Below are positions 37,050 to 48,641 of a stretch of DNA of 64,000 bases, piece after piece. The position numbers and the translations under genes were made by a program. How positions within the stretch are numbered: the first letter of the stretch is position 1; every line of letters begins with the position of its first letter. Location of the stretch: positions 10,302,501 to 10,366,500 of the forward strand of contig OW285190.1 in NCBI GenBank assembly GCA_935421135.1, written 5' to 3'. The notes under the pieces are model-generated. The model was not told the DNA's origin. It did no database searches and was given only the letters and a program-made list of their open reading frames with translations. The stretch comes from Bugulina stolonifera (lineage: Eukaryota; Bryozoa; Gymnolaemata; Cheilostomatida; Bugulidae).

Positions 37050-37913
37050 TACGACACAATGTAGAATCTGTGTATAGTTGGCTATGAGTCAAGTTATCCG
37101 TCACTCTTTCTGCTTGTAGAGCAATATGGATGATGGTAGAATTCCTGTACAACCTGTGTGCTATGATTGCTATAGAAAGGTTAAGACGCTGCTCAGTTCC
37201 TCTCTCCAATAATAAGTTTCAATTTTACAAACAATTGAGCACAGACATGCTATATCTCTACGAACGATATCTACCCACTTACAGTATCAACAACGTCCTC
37301 ACTTACTTTATTGTATCTACTATCTATGTACTTAACTATTTGATACAGTCCTTCATATGTGAAGTACCCCATACCTGATATGGCTGTATTTGTTGTGTGT
37401 ACATGTAGCCCTACATAACTCCCACTTCCAAGATGAAAGCTGATGCCGCAAGCAGCAAGCCCTAGAGCAATTGCAGTAAAAATTCAACAACTAGCATCAA
37501 TTTCATGTCGGCTTATGTGTAGCTCTAGTGTGAAAACTCTCAAAGAACTCATTAATTGGTCACATGACGTACAACGACAGCAGAAGGTAATGTTATTCCA
37601 CTGAAGTTTGTGGAAATCCATATAGACAAGTATCTCAAATACTACAATATGTAATGCATACATGGAACAGAAAGTCAAATAAATTACAAATATAATAAAC
37701 ATGCATATTAAAGTAATCCACATTTAGAATAATTATGGGTCTATCACTGTAACGAAACCAAAAATAATAATTGCTGTAGATCTGATGTATCACTAAAGGC
37801 ATTTTTAGCGTCTTGTGATTTGAAGTTTGAAATATCAACCAATAAAATATAGAGAAAGCAACTTCTCATTGTTCAATTTTGGCGTCAAACGAAAGCTATC
37901 TCAATTTTTTTAC

Positions 37914-37964
37914 CTCTGCACGTCTACATGTAACTCAACATTTGCCAGGCCACAGTGATCATAG
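37914..37964 (-). pseudogene. Fragment resembling a VFT1 exon
   Basis: On the minus strand a frame reading NVELHVDVQ, preceded by DHCGLA and followed by a possible donor, resembles exon 3 of the double-VFT receptor (IETARLHVEAEV) and its alpha counterpart (VEATKLHIMAEI). The match is short. It may be a relic of the lost 5' part of copy beta. Confidence 0.35.
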
Positions 37965-38084
37965 AAATGGGCAAATAACGAATTTTATGAAGGTGACTAA
38001 CCTCTCTAGCCTATACAAAGGAAACATGCAAGGGACTTATAAAGAAATGCTTCAAAACCAGATACAAAGACCATGAATCCAGCT

Positions 38085-38258
38085 TTACGATGGATCTACT
38101 GCCACAGGACTATTTGAAAGTTCCCAATATAATGAGTCATCATTAAAAACTAGATCTTGCAACATCTGCAACAAACCTTGTTCCCTTTGTCTTTGAAAGA
38201 AATATTTTGTATTCTTGGAGTCAGACAAAGCAAGCTTCAACTCTAGATTTGAGCTCAT
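38085..38258 (-). other. Unassigned 57-residue open frame
   Basis: Starts MSSNLELKLALSDS and ends NSPVAVDPS with TAA. The composition looks protein-like (charged, helix-prone). The frame is open upstream to a possible acceptor near 38275. No family is recognised. The remainder of 37050-39580 shows no supportable gene. Confidence 0.25.
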
Positions 38259-39584
38259 TAATTTTCTCCTCCTACAATTTTTAGTATTGCACTCTTTCCT
38301 GCTGATCTATAATAATAATACACACCATATACGTTGTACATTGTAGATGTCTGTAGGTCAGCATGTATATGTAAGCCTATATCTTATACTGTTTGTTTAC
38401 CACTATTTAATTATTTTACGTTATATGCAGTGGATGTTTTACACTAAACTATAAAATAACATGGTATACATTCCTTTCACGTTATTTAGCCCCAAAAAAA
38501 TCATATTTTATCACCTACAGCAACTAATGCCATTGCATTCATATAGCATGAGAAGATAACTGTGCTAGCATGCTTTCAGCATGAATGCAGCATCGTTATT
38601 AGTAAACATAGATATGTACAATGTAGACATGCGTTGTATTTTTATCCATAGTCAAAACACTCTCAAGGAAGGTCAATGGTGCATAGATACTAATCAGTAA
38701 CAATCATAATGGATCCCGTATCCTCTCATGTGATGCCACACCCTCTTCACAAATAAAAATTTAGAACTCGGTGAAATTATGCAATATTACACCTACAACA
38801 ATAGTTGGTACTATCAATATAGATTCTATATTCAATACTATTTGATATTTTCTGTAAAGTACTACTTCTGTGCCGATCAAAAGGTACAACTTTATAGTGA
38901 TAAAATAATATAGTAATTACCAAAGTAAACCTTGTATTTTTATTTATTGTGCGCACATAAGTTGCTGTATGTTTATCTTGACAGTATACAATATAAATAC
39001 AGCATCCAGTACAATCTTCTACATTAGTAGCACAAAACCTGGCTACATGTAGCATTGAACAAATGACATCTGACAAGTGCAATCTTACACTATATTTAAC
39101 ATAACCAGCATTTTTTTAAAAATTTCAGACCGAGAAGTTGTCTGCACTCTGTACCATTATAATAATATATGGTGTCCCCTTAGCCCAATTTCCCAACCAC
39201 AGGCAGGATCTAAGGCTACGTGAAATTTTGTAACATTGCATCTACATTGTAACTTCTTGACCACTCGGTAAGGTTTTTGCTAGTACATGTATATCAGATA
39301 GTCATTCTTGCATGGGCAAGCACTTGCGTAGCACCTGCTCTCCTGCTGTTATCAACTGTCAGAGATACTATTGGCTCTGTACTAAATCTAACATAATTAT
39401 TAATTATTTGATAGTACTATTTATTGTATTACAAGTATTTGCAAACACAACATTGCTTTGCTTTGTTAGACCAAGTTCCAACAGCCTAATTACCATTAGA
39501 GGAAGAGGAACATACATTAATTCATCCATTCAGTCAGTCTGTCTGACCAACAGCACACTGATACATATTACATAGGAGAGCACC

Positions 39585-42500
39585 ATGGTGAACATAGCAT
39601 GTATCCACTCTCTACTAGTGCTGCTAACAGGTAAGCAGATAGACCTAGTATTACAATAATTATGTTACCTGTCTATGCACCTACAATACATACGGACATA
39701 CTATCTGCAGTATAATACCAACTTTCTAGCTTTTGATTTAGTTTTGGGAACACTGCCTCAATACAACTCAACAATATGCCCAGGTACCTATAGACATACA
39801 TATAGATATACATACATAGAGGTAGATATACATAGAGGTAGATATACATAGAGGTAGATATACATAGAGGTAGACATACATAGAGGTAGATATACATACA
39901 TAGGGGTAGACATACATAGAGGTAGATATACATAGAGGTAGATATACATAGAGGTAGATATACATACATAGGGGTAGATATACATAGAGGTAGATATACA
40001 TAGAGGTACCTAGACATACATAGAGGTATATATACATACATAGGGGTAGATATACATAGAGGTAGATATACATAGAGGTAGATATACATACATAGAGGTA
40101 GATATACATACATAGGGGTATATATACATAGAGGTAGATATACATAGAGGTAGATATACATAGAGGTAGATATACATACAGGTAGACATACATAGAGGTA
40201 GATATACATAGAGGTAGATATACATACAGGTAGACATACATAGAGGTAGATATACATAGAGGTACCTAGACATACATAGAGGTATATATACATACATAGA
40301 GGTAAATATACATACAGGTAGATATACATACATAGAGGTACCTAGACATACATAGAGGTATATATACATACATAGGGGTAGATATACATAGAGGTAGATA
40401 TACATAGAGGTAGATATACATACATAGAGGTAGATATACATACATAGGGGTATATATACATAGAGGTAGATATACATAGAGGTAGATATACATAGAGGTA
40501 GATATACATACAGGTAGACATACATAGAGGTAGATATACATAGAGGTAGATATACATACAGGTAGACATACATAGAGGTAGATATACATAGAGGTACCTA
40601 GACATACATAGAGGTATATATACATACATAGAGGTAGATATACATACAGGTAGATATACATACATAGAGGTACCTAGACATACATAGGGGTAGATATACA
40701 TACATAGGGGTAGATATACATAGAGGTAGATATACATACATAGAGGTAGACATACATAGAGGTAGATATACATACATAGGGGTATATATACATACATAGG
40801 GGTAGATATACATAGAGGTAGACATACATAGAGGTAGATATACATAGAGGTAGATATACATACATAGAGGTAGATATACATACATAGAGGTACCTAGACA
40901 TACATAGGGGTAGATATACATACATAGAGGTACCTAGACATACATAGGGGTAGATATACATACATAGGGGTAGATATACATAGAGGTAGATATACATACA
41001 TAGGGGTAGATATACATACATAGAGGTAGATATACATACATAGAGGTAAATATACATAGAGGTAGATATACATAGAGGTAGATATACATAGAGGTAGATA
41101 TACATACATAGAGGTAGACATACATACATAGGGATAGATATACATAGAGGTAGATATACATACATAGAGGTAAATATACATAGAGGTAAATATACATACA
41201 TAGGGGTAGATATACATACATAGGGGTAGATATACATACATAGGGGTAGATATACATAGAGGTAGATATACATAGAGGTAGATATACATAGAGGTAGATA
41301 TACATAGAGGTAGATATACATACATAGGGGTAGATATACATACATAGAGGTAGATATACATAGAGGTAGATATACATAGAGGTAGATATACATAGAGGTA
41401 GATATACATACATAGGGGTAGACATACATAGAGGTAGATATACATAGAGGTAGATATACATAGAGGTAGATATACATACATAGGGGTATATATACATAGA
41501 GGTAGATATACATAGGGGTAGATATACATACATAGGGGTAGATATACATAGAGGTAGATATACATACATAGGGGTAGATATACATAGAGGTAGATATACA
41601 TAGGGGTAGATATACATACATAGGGGTAGATATACATAGAGGTAGATATACATACATAGGGGTAGATATACATAGAGGTAGATATACATAGAGGTAGATA
41701 TACATAGAGGTAGATATACATACATAGGGGTATATATACATAGAGGTAGATATACATACATAGGGGTAGATATACATAGAGGTAGATATACATAGAGGTA
41801 GATATACATAGAGGTAGATATACATAGAGGTAGATATACATAGGGGTAGATATACATAGAGGTAGATATACATAGGGGTAGATATACATAGAGGTAGACA
41901 TACATAGAGGTAGATATACATACATAGGGGTAGATATACATAGAGGTAGATATACATAGAGGTAGATATACATACATAGGGGTAGATATACATAGAGGTA
42001 GACATACATAGAGGTAGGCATACATGCATAGGAATAGATATACATAAAGGTAGATATACATACATAGGGGTAGATGTACATACATAGGGGTATATATACA
42101 TAGAGGTAGATATACATACATAGGGGTAGATATAGATAGAGGTAGATGTACATGTATATACATGTATATAGCATAATATTACATTACATAATTGTGCACT
42201 GTACATGTATGATCATCCACAACAGACCATAGCATAGGCCAACTATATGTATAATCTGTTGGTTTGTAGGCGTTACCATTGCTAGCGCAAGACAAGTGAC
42301 AACATATTCACGATATAAACAAGCCGTATCTAATAACATTAGAGTTAAAGGAGTTGTTGGCGCAGATGAAGGTAACATATTACCAGAAAATTAATTCACC
42401 ATTTATTGTATAATATATTATATTGTATATTAATTATATTGTATATTGTATCATATTATATATTATATCATATTATATATTATATCATATTGTATATTAT

Positions 42501-45283
42501 ATCATATTGTATGTTATATCATATTGTATGTTATATCATATTGTATATTATAATATCATATTGTATATTATATCATATTGACAGCATCACTTATGATATT
42601 ATGACATGTGATTGTGTTGTTTATAACATATTACACTGTATTGAATGCTATTACCATAACATTACCAGGTTGCACCGAGAATGTATGCTAATATTTATCC
42701 CACTTGGCATCGGAATGAATTGCCAATCTGATAGTATACTGATCTTTATTCTCAATACAGTTATATGCCTCCTATAATAGACATGCCATTAGCGCAATTT
42801 CCCTGCTTGTGTATCATATTTTTACATTACATTTACATGTAAATTTATCTTTCATATACATGTATTTGTATACATTGTAAGTGGTTTGGTGATAATATTC
42901 ACTGTACTTCCCTTACGACAACTTGCTATGCATGTATTGTGTGCACATATCTGCAACTTCCTTTTAAATATTATAATATTTTATTATACATACCCTGCTA
43001 ACTGTTGATAAAGAGCCTTCTATGAGTATAAGTTATGTATTGCTAATTCTTTAGTACCCCTCAACATTAAGCCACCATTATATCAATTATTAAGCCCACG
43101 GGTTTGTCAGAAAAGATCTGGTTTTTGTTTTTGTTTGCTGCGACACAAGTCTCACTGCATTAGTTGCTCGCTTTGCCCGCGCATAATGATGGCTTGAGTT
43201 CATGTACTGTAGTCATGCATGTGCATGACCTCTGGTGGCACAGGCATGTTGCAATGATTCCATGTGGAGTTGTGCTTTCTTGCATTGAGAAGACAACTCC
43301 AAGTCAACAGCCCGAGTTCCAACACCAATACGTTGGGCGGGGTGGGTTGGTTACCCACCCTGCCCGCGGTCAGGGTTGAGGGTCTAAGGCTATGACCCCA
43401 CACTGGCAGCGATACCTAGGGACCCGGTCTCAAGGTCCTAGCACCAACCGGAGCCGAGATCCTCACTGGCAGCATTGCAACATTATATAAATCACGGGTC
43501 TAAGAGGTTCTTCACTGCCGGCATAGCTCGAATTCCAACAATCATTCGGCGGGTAGAGTGGATTGTGTACGCTCCCCACCCTGGGTCAGATCTGAGGGCC
43601 TAAAGCTAGGGACCCACCCCGGCAGCAATACCTGGGGACCAGGTCCCAAGGTCTTAGCACCAATCGGAGCCGAGATCCTGACTGGCAGCATTGCAACATA
43701 TGAGTTGTCCCGATTTTCGACTCCGAATCACCGCAGACCACAGACCACAGACCGCAGACCTTTTCGTCTTTAGTTATAGTGATTTCTATCATGACTGAGT
43801 ATGCATGTATATGCCTTCTTGTAAGGATATAAGGTGTATTTTTCATATCTTTTGAATATTTCAACATCGAAGTAACGCTGTATAGTACTGTACTGTAGAT
43901 CCTAGGGTATGCTACTCTGATCTACCTGACACCGTAATGATTGGTAACAAGACAGTTGAGGAGACACCCGGTTACTTTGTATGCCCATATAAGGAGTCTG
44001 ACAAGTCTACACATACCTACTGCTGTGGACCTTCTACACGGCAGCAGTGCTGTGCATTTTGGGACGAGTGAGTAAACCATGGTAGTCATTGTATTGTTGA
44101 TCTATGCATTGGCGTCATGATAGACAAATACAATGTACCTGCATGTCTATAATTAATCATATACCTACATGTACATAGTAATACGTGTGATTTTACCAAC
44201 GCCTACTTTAAAATTAAATTTACACGAATTCTTATATATTCTAGGAATTGGATAAAGGGAAGTACTTTTTAGTGATATTAATATGGACGCAACCAGTCAA
44301 CAAATCGTTTTCAGGTTTTCTGGAAATAGCACTTTTTGGTGGCTATGCTGTAAATGTAGAAATAGTAACCAAGGCAACACCAACAAATACAAGACTAACA
44401 ATCCCACCTTCTCACTCCTACATGTACAGTATATCTGTATCTCACTCTGTAGCTGAAGGCCCATAATTTTCAATCAGTTGCAACATTAAATAATGGGCAC
44501 TTATTTTCATGTAGCTTTAGATCCTTATTTTCGGTTGGTGTGGCATAGCATATCGTGCTGAGGACAAATTCTTCATGTAGAAATTTAAGAAGAACCCGAC
44601 CAATTTGTACTCTTCATGCTTATTGGGCTACACAATTATAACACCCTCAAAGCCACTCAAAGCTATTGCTATGCTTTTGTACAAGCAAATAAAAATAAGT
44701 AGGACTGATAAACGGTTTTTGCTGAGCCCTTCAAAAATGTTATGCACTGGCTTAGTATGGACACATTCACATAATTTTATATTAAATTCCTAGTAAAAGT
44801 GAATGTTACCCTATAAGTTTAATTATAGAGCACCTCATCATGCTACCTAACGAATTTATAGCATCTATTACAACTCCTTCCTTGTAAGGAGGGATCTGTG
44901 TGATGGTGATTCAAGGAAGAGTTGATGACTGCAACATTATTTTATAACTTTGTTGAAATAGTCCCTCGTTGGGTTATACTGAGCTTCATAAAAACTTCTG
45001 AATGGCATAAAATTATACCTGAGGCTTCAGTAATTTTCTAGTGCAGCTTGTCAGCCTTTATTCTGCTACCTATACAAATAAAATATTTTTTGATCAATAA
45101 TTTTATTGTTTTAGTGCTGGTAGATCTGTGGCAGCTGGACTATCTATCCTATTTGGTTCAGTATTTGGTATCGTAATGATTTGCTACGGGATTGCAAAGT
45201 GTGTATCTAAACAAAAGCCGATCAAAGAACAAGTCGATAAAGTATATAATAAACTATGCTCAATCTGGGAAGACCTAAGATAA
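39585..45283 (+). CDS. Shisa-like single-pass membrane protein, 161 residues
   Basis: Four exons: 39585-39630, 42270-42371, 43899-44067 and 45115-45283; 486 nt with consistent phases. A signal peptide (MVNIACIHSLLVLLT) is followed by a Thr/Ser/basic linker. The Shisa-type six-cysteine segment (VCYSDLP, GYFVCP, YCCG, QCCAFWD), one helix (ILFGSVFGIVMICYGIA) and a short tail ending WEDLR complete it. The exon plan is the same as in the gene at 35769-37049, which points away from it. Exon 3 has the same length (169 nt) in both and differs at only about 10 positions. Intron 1 contains a 2.4 kb minisatellite; intron 2 holds an AT-rich array and a GC-rich duplicated block. Confidence 0.75.
39786..42166. 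repeat. 2.4 kb minisatellite with 16 and 20 bp units
   Basis: Units are variants of GAGGTAGATATACATA (16 bp) and GGGGTAGATATACATACATA (20 bp). A doubled TACATACA is usually followed by GGGG and a single TACATA by GAGG, so the two unit types are distinct. Variants with CCTAGACATA cluster between about 40005 and 40960. The reverse strand lacks stop codons in all frames, which produces long repetitive open frames without coding meaning. It is in intron 1 of the plus-strand Shisa-like gene. Confidence 0.95.
42405..42590. repeat. AT-rich TATATCATATTGTATAT array
   Basis: Repeated TATATCATATTGTATAT-type units in intron 2 of the plus-strand Shisa-like gene. Confidence 0.85.
43300..43760. repeat. GC-rich duplicated block of unknown family
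   Basis: Two direct copies (about 43300-43485 and 43525-43702) share GGAGCCGAGATCCT, ACTGGCAGCATTGCAACA and GGTCTCAAGG/GGTCCCAAGG blocks. A short CAGACCA array follows. The sequence is far richer in GC than its surroundings and suggests an inserted repeat. No coding frame is preserved between the copies. Confidence 0.6.
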
Positions 45284-48200
45284 ACTCTAGTCCACAGAGA
45301 GAGAAACTTTATGTTCTATATACATGTATTTGATGGGCTAGTTTACTTTTATTGCTCAACTTTTGAGTAATACTTTGTGTAGACCGCATCCAACTCTCCA
45401 AAAACTCTTACATGTTATTTTGAAGTGGATAGAGTTTGGGTGCTAATTGAAGAGATTGGTGGTAACTATCCAGCCAGAAATACAATGTATAAAATACTAC
45501 CGCATACACTGTTACCCAAACTACCCCAGACGCTTGGTTGTACCATTAACTATTTCTGTATTGATTTGCATATCTATCAAATATATTACCAGTAGAGGAA
45601 ATTATTTTTGTCTTTGTTGAATCACGGATTCTGTTTTTATTATCATAGAACTAATGTAATTCTATGCTTGTTATAATACATAGCCTGTGATCTCACGTTG
45701 TATGCTCCCTCTGTCATTATTATCAAGTCGTTCATAAGTGCGTTACATGTTAGCTTGAATTAACTCATTTCTAGAGGGATTGAGGGTGCTCTAGTTAGCA
45801 TCCTTCAATCTGTACCTGAATCTATTGGCAACTTTAGCTATTTATTAGTGTTTGACTTGTAAGCATATTCTGGCATGATAAGTTTAACACGCCAACAGTC
45901 TGTACGCATTTTTGTTTCGCAAATGTGAGTATTGTGACTTGCATTTGCACGTAAAACATATCGTTTAGGCGTCAATCAGGGTCCCATACTCTACAGAAAA
46001 TAAGGTTAGTACTTGACTATTAAACTTAGACTGAGGTTCTGCTCAAGATCTACATGCAAATCAACAATTACAATGTAATAGTCAGCATGCACACTGATAA
46101 TCTTAAAGTGGTTGTGACACGTGATTTGACGCGCAAAATTACGCAACCCGGAGTTGTCTCACGCTGTATATTGGCAACGAGCGAAAACAGTAGAAAACCA
46201 TCTATTTTTAATCGGGTTCGCTGTGAGGAACTAATCGTTGGCTTAGTAACGCACAAGTTGTAATTGGAGCAGCTGTGTTCGCGAAAACGAGGCAACGTGT
46301 TCATACAAGAAATGGGGATGGAACAAAGGCTATTCCTATTTCCTGCCAAGCCCACTGCCCAACCCTGCTTCCATCTCACGTTACAACTTGTTTGTATTGC
46401 ATACTTATTGTATACTTAGTATGCAATACAAACTAGTTGTAATGTGAGATGGAAGCAGGGTTGGACAGTGGGCCTGGCAGGAAATAGCCGTAGCTATCTA
46501 GGCGGCTGAGGCAGCCCCATAGTAATTCTATGGGCGGCCCTAGCCGCCTCAACTTTTTGCCAAAAGAAAATCAAAAATCAAGCTATTTTCTCAGTCATAG
46601 TTGGAAGGCGTCGCTACCTTGCCCAGCATAATATAAACATACTCTGATGAAAATGATGCTATTATGATGAATAGCTTAGAAACTGAGCTCTCATCCTATA
46701 CAATTTATAATAAGGGTATTTCAGTACCCCACCCACTGGTTTTCTTTGATTCTATTGGTCAGGGAAATAGACTATACTAACTATTTTACAATGAGTGACT
46801 TTTGCTAGCAAAATTTATTACCAGTTATTATAACAAAAATAATTACTTTTACCAATGTTGTGATAGCGCTAGCATATTTTTTAAGACACTGAGGCATTAT
46901 TTTTGCAATGTTTGAGGGCATGTGCAAATGTCCCCCAACATTGCAAGGCAGACAGGTAAAAGCAATAGGTTGTCTCAACAGATGCCATCTGCTAAGTTGT
47001 CCAGTTTTGGAAACCTAGGACACCACTTTCCATCTCTATCCACCAACTAATTTCACATTATTTCCCTCTTATTCATGTGTGTACGTTTGTAGACTTATGT
47101 CATGTAAAGGATTATAATGGTACTTCATGACCAAGCCAAACAGAGAAGCACTTTTTGTAGTGTACTAATTTGCAGTTTACTATACAACATTTTGTACTTT
47201 TGTACCATCATGTCTTGCTGAAATATACCTGGGTCAAACGCATCAAAATAGCAGTCTTTTGCGTGCATTTTCCAAAAATTTCCCGGGGGAGCATGTAGCC
47301 AGTATCGTGCTAACAAGTATTAATACGGCTGATACATTCAGTTCTTCGGAACATGGAAGTTACATGCACACATGTATAGGATACAAAATGTTGTTTCACT
47401 ACTGCTGTATATTCACCATATGGCTTGTGCTATATTTGGTCGTCAATTGATAGAAATACATATATAATATTTACATTCTTATACAGATAACACTGAGATA
47501 CCTACATGATTACTCTATAAACAAATGAAGGAAAAGAATGCATATACTGTATGGTGTTATTTATCCCCAGCTGTGTCCATGTATCAACAAGGAAGTCAGA
47601 CAGTATGGTACCTGCACACTGTTCTCAGAAAAATAACACCAAACAAATATACACACTCATAATGATCTGTTTTCATACTGCCACTGCCTGTTGTCATAAC
47701 AACAAAAAACAGCATTATGACAATGAATGTTGCTACTACATTTCCATGAATGTCTGTAGTATTATAACATGAATATCATGTAAGAATTATTTTGCAGCAT
47801 TGCTCAGAAAATAGTAATAAAATTACGACACATTTTTGTTACATCGTAATTGAGACTATTACCCAGTCATCGTTCATAAATAAACGGTTTATATAATAAC
47901 TAAAATGTGTCTCTTAGTAGAATCCAATACTACACTAAAGTTTTCAAATTCTCATTACACTAGCTTGCAATTATAGAGAAGATAACTCTAAAAGTGATTG
48001 CTCCTAATTACTACTGTGACAGAGCATTGATGTACAACAAATAAGTTAAACTGTTGGACAATATCTTAATTTATTTATGTAGTTAAAAATATGACATAAA
48101 GACTATTCACAATTAGTCAGCGAACATACTGATTGTAGCAAAGATTCAAGGCTGCGTGTATTACGCAGGTAAACCATACCAGGTAACAATATTATTATCA

Positions 48201-48350
48201 GTGTTACATTTTGTAAGATTAATGGATAATCACATATTGTTACAACAAACATAAGTTTTCCTTGTCACAAATATAACAAGCAGTATCATAAAAATTCAGA
48301 ATGCAGATTTTCATTGGAATGATAGAAAAATAAATAGCAATCAAGTTATT
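45284..48350. other. Intergenic region between Shisa-like and channel genes
   Basis: No exon supported. It contains the inverted-repeat element at 46336-46487 and the GC-rich hairpin at 46500-46549; the rest is AT-rich and featureless. Confidence 0.5.
46336..46487. repeat. 152 bp imperfect palindrome
   Basis: The arms begin CTATTTCCTGCCAAGCCCAC on the left, with the reverse-complement counterpart on the right; they pair over about 69 bp with a few mismatches around a ~14 base AT-rich loop. A separate GC-rich hairpin (AGGCGGCT... AGCCGCCT, 46500-46549) follows directly. Confidence 0.8.
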
Positions 48351-48351
48351 C

Positions 48352-48383
48352 TTTATTCAAAAAATAAAAATGATCTATTTATT
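48352..48383 (-). terminator. Candidate polyadenylation signals of the channel gene
   Basis: On the minus strand AATAAA occurs at 48378-48383 and again at 48352-48357, about 260-290 bases past the stop codon at 48642. No other strong candidate lies between. Confidence 0.45.
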
Positions 48384-48419
48384 TCATATTTGCGCTTCCT
48401 ATCATAACTTGTACATAAC

Positions 48420-48632
48420 TCCATAGACATCATAGCCATAAACTTCATAGTCATAGACATCATAGACACAGGCATCATAGACATAAACTTCATAGTCATA
48501 GACATCATAGACACAGGTGTCATAGACATAGACACCATAGACATAGACATCATAGACATAGACATCATAGACATAGACATCATAGACATAGACATCATAG
48601 ACATAGACATCATTGACTTAGACATCATAGGC
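48420..48632. repeat. CATAGACATAGA array in the 3' UTR
   Basis: A 6/12 bp repeat (CATAGACATAGACAT) covers most of the sequence just after the channel stop codon. The reverse strand reads as Met-Met-Ser repeats, which is not evidence of a gene. Confidence 0.85.
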
Positions 48633-48641
48633 ATCATAGAG

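Noticed and set aside
39673..42206. Very long minus-strand open frames of Met-Tyr-Ile-Tyr-Leu-Tyr-Val repeats in several frames
   Set aside because: They are the consequence of a stop-free minisatellite whose 16 and 20 bp units cycle through all frames. No start context, splice sites or conservation support a protein.
48353..48637. Met-Met-Ser-rich minus-strand frame
   Set aside because: It is translation of the CATAGA repeat just behind the channel stop codon.
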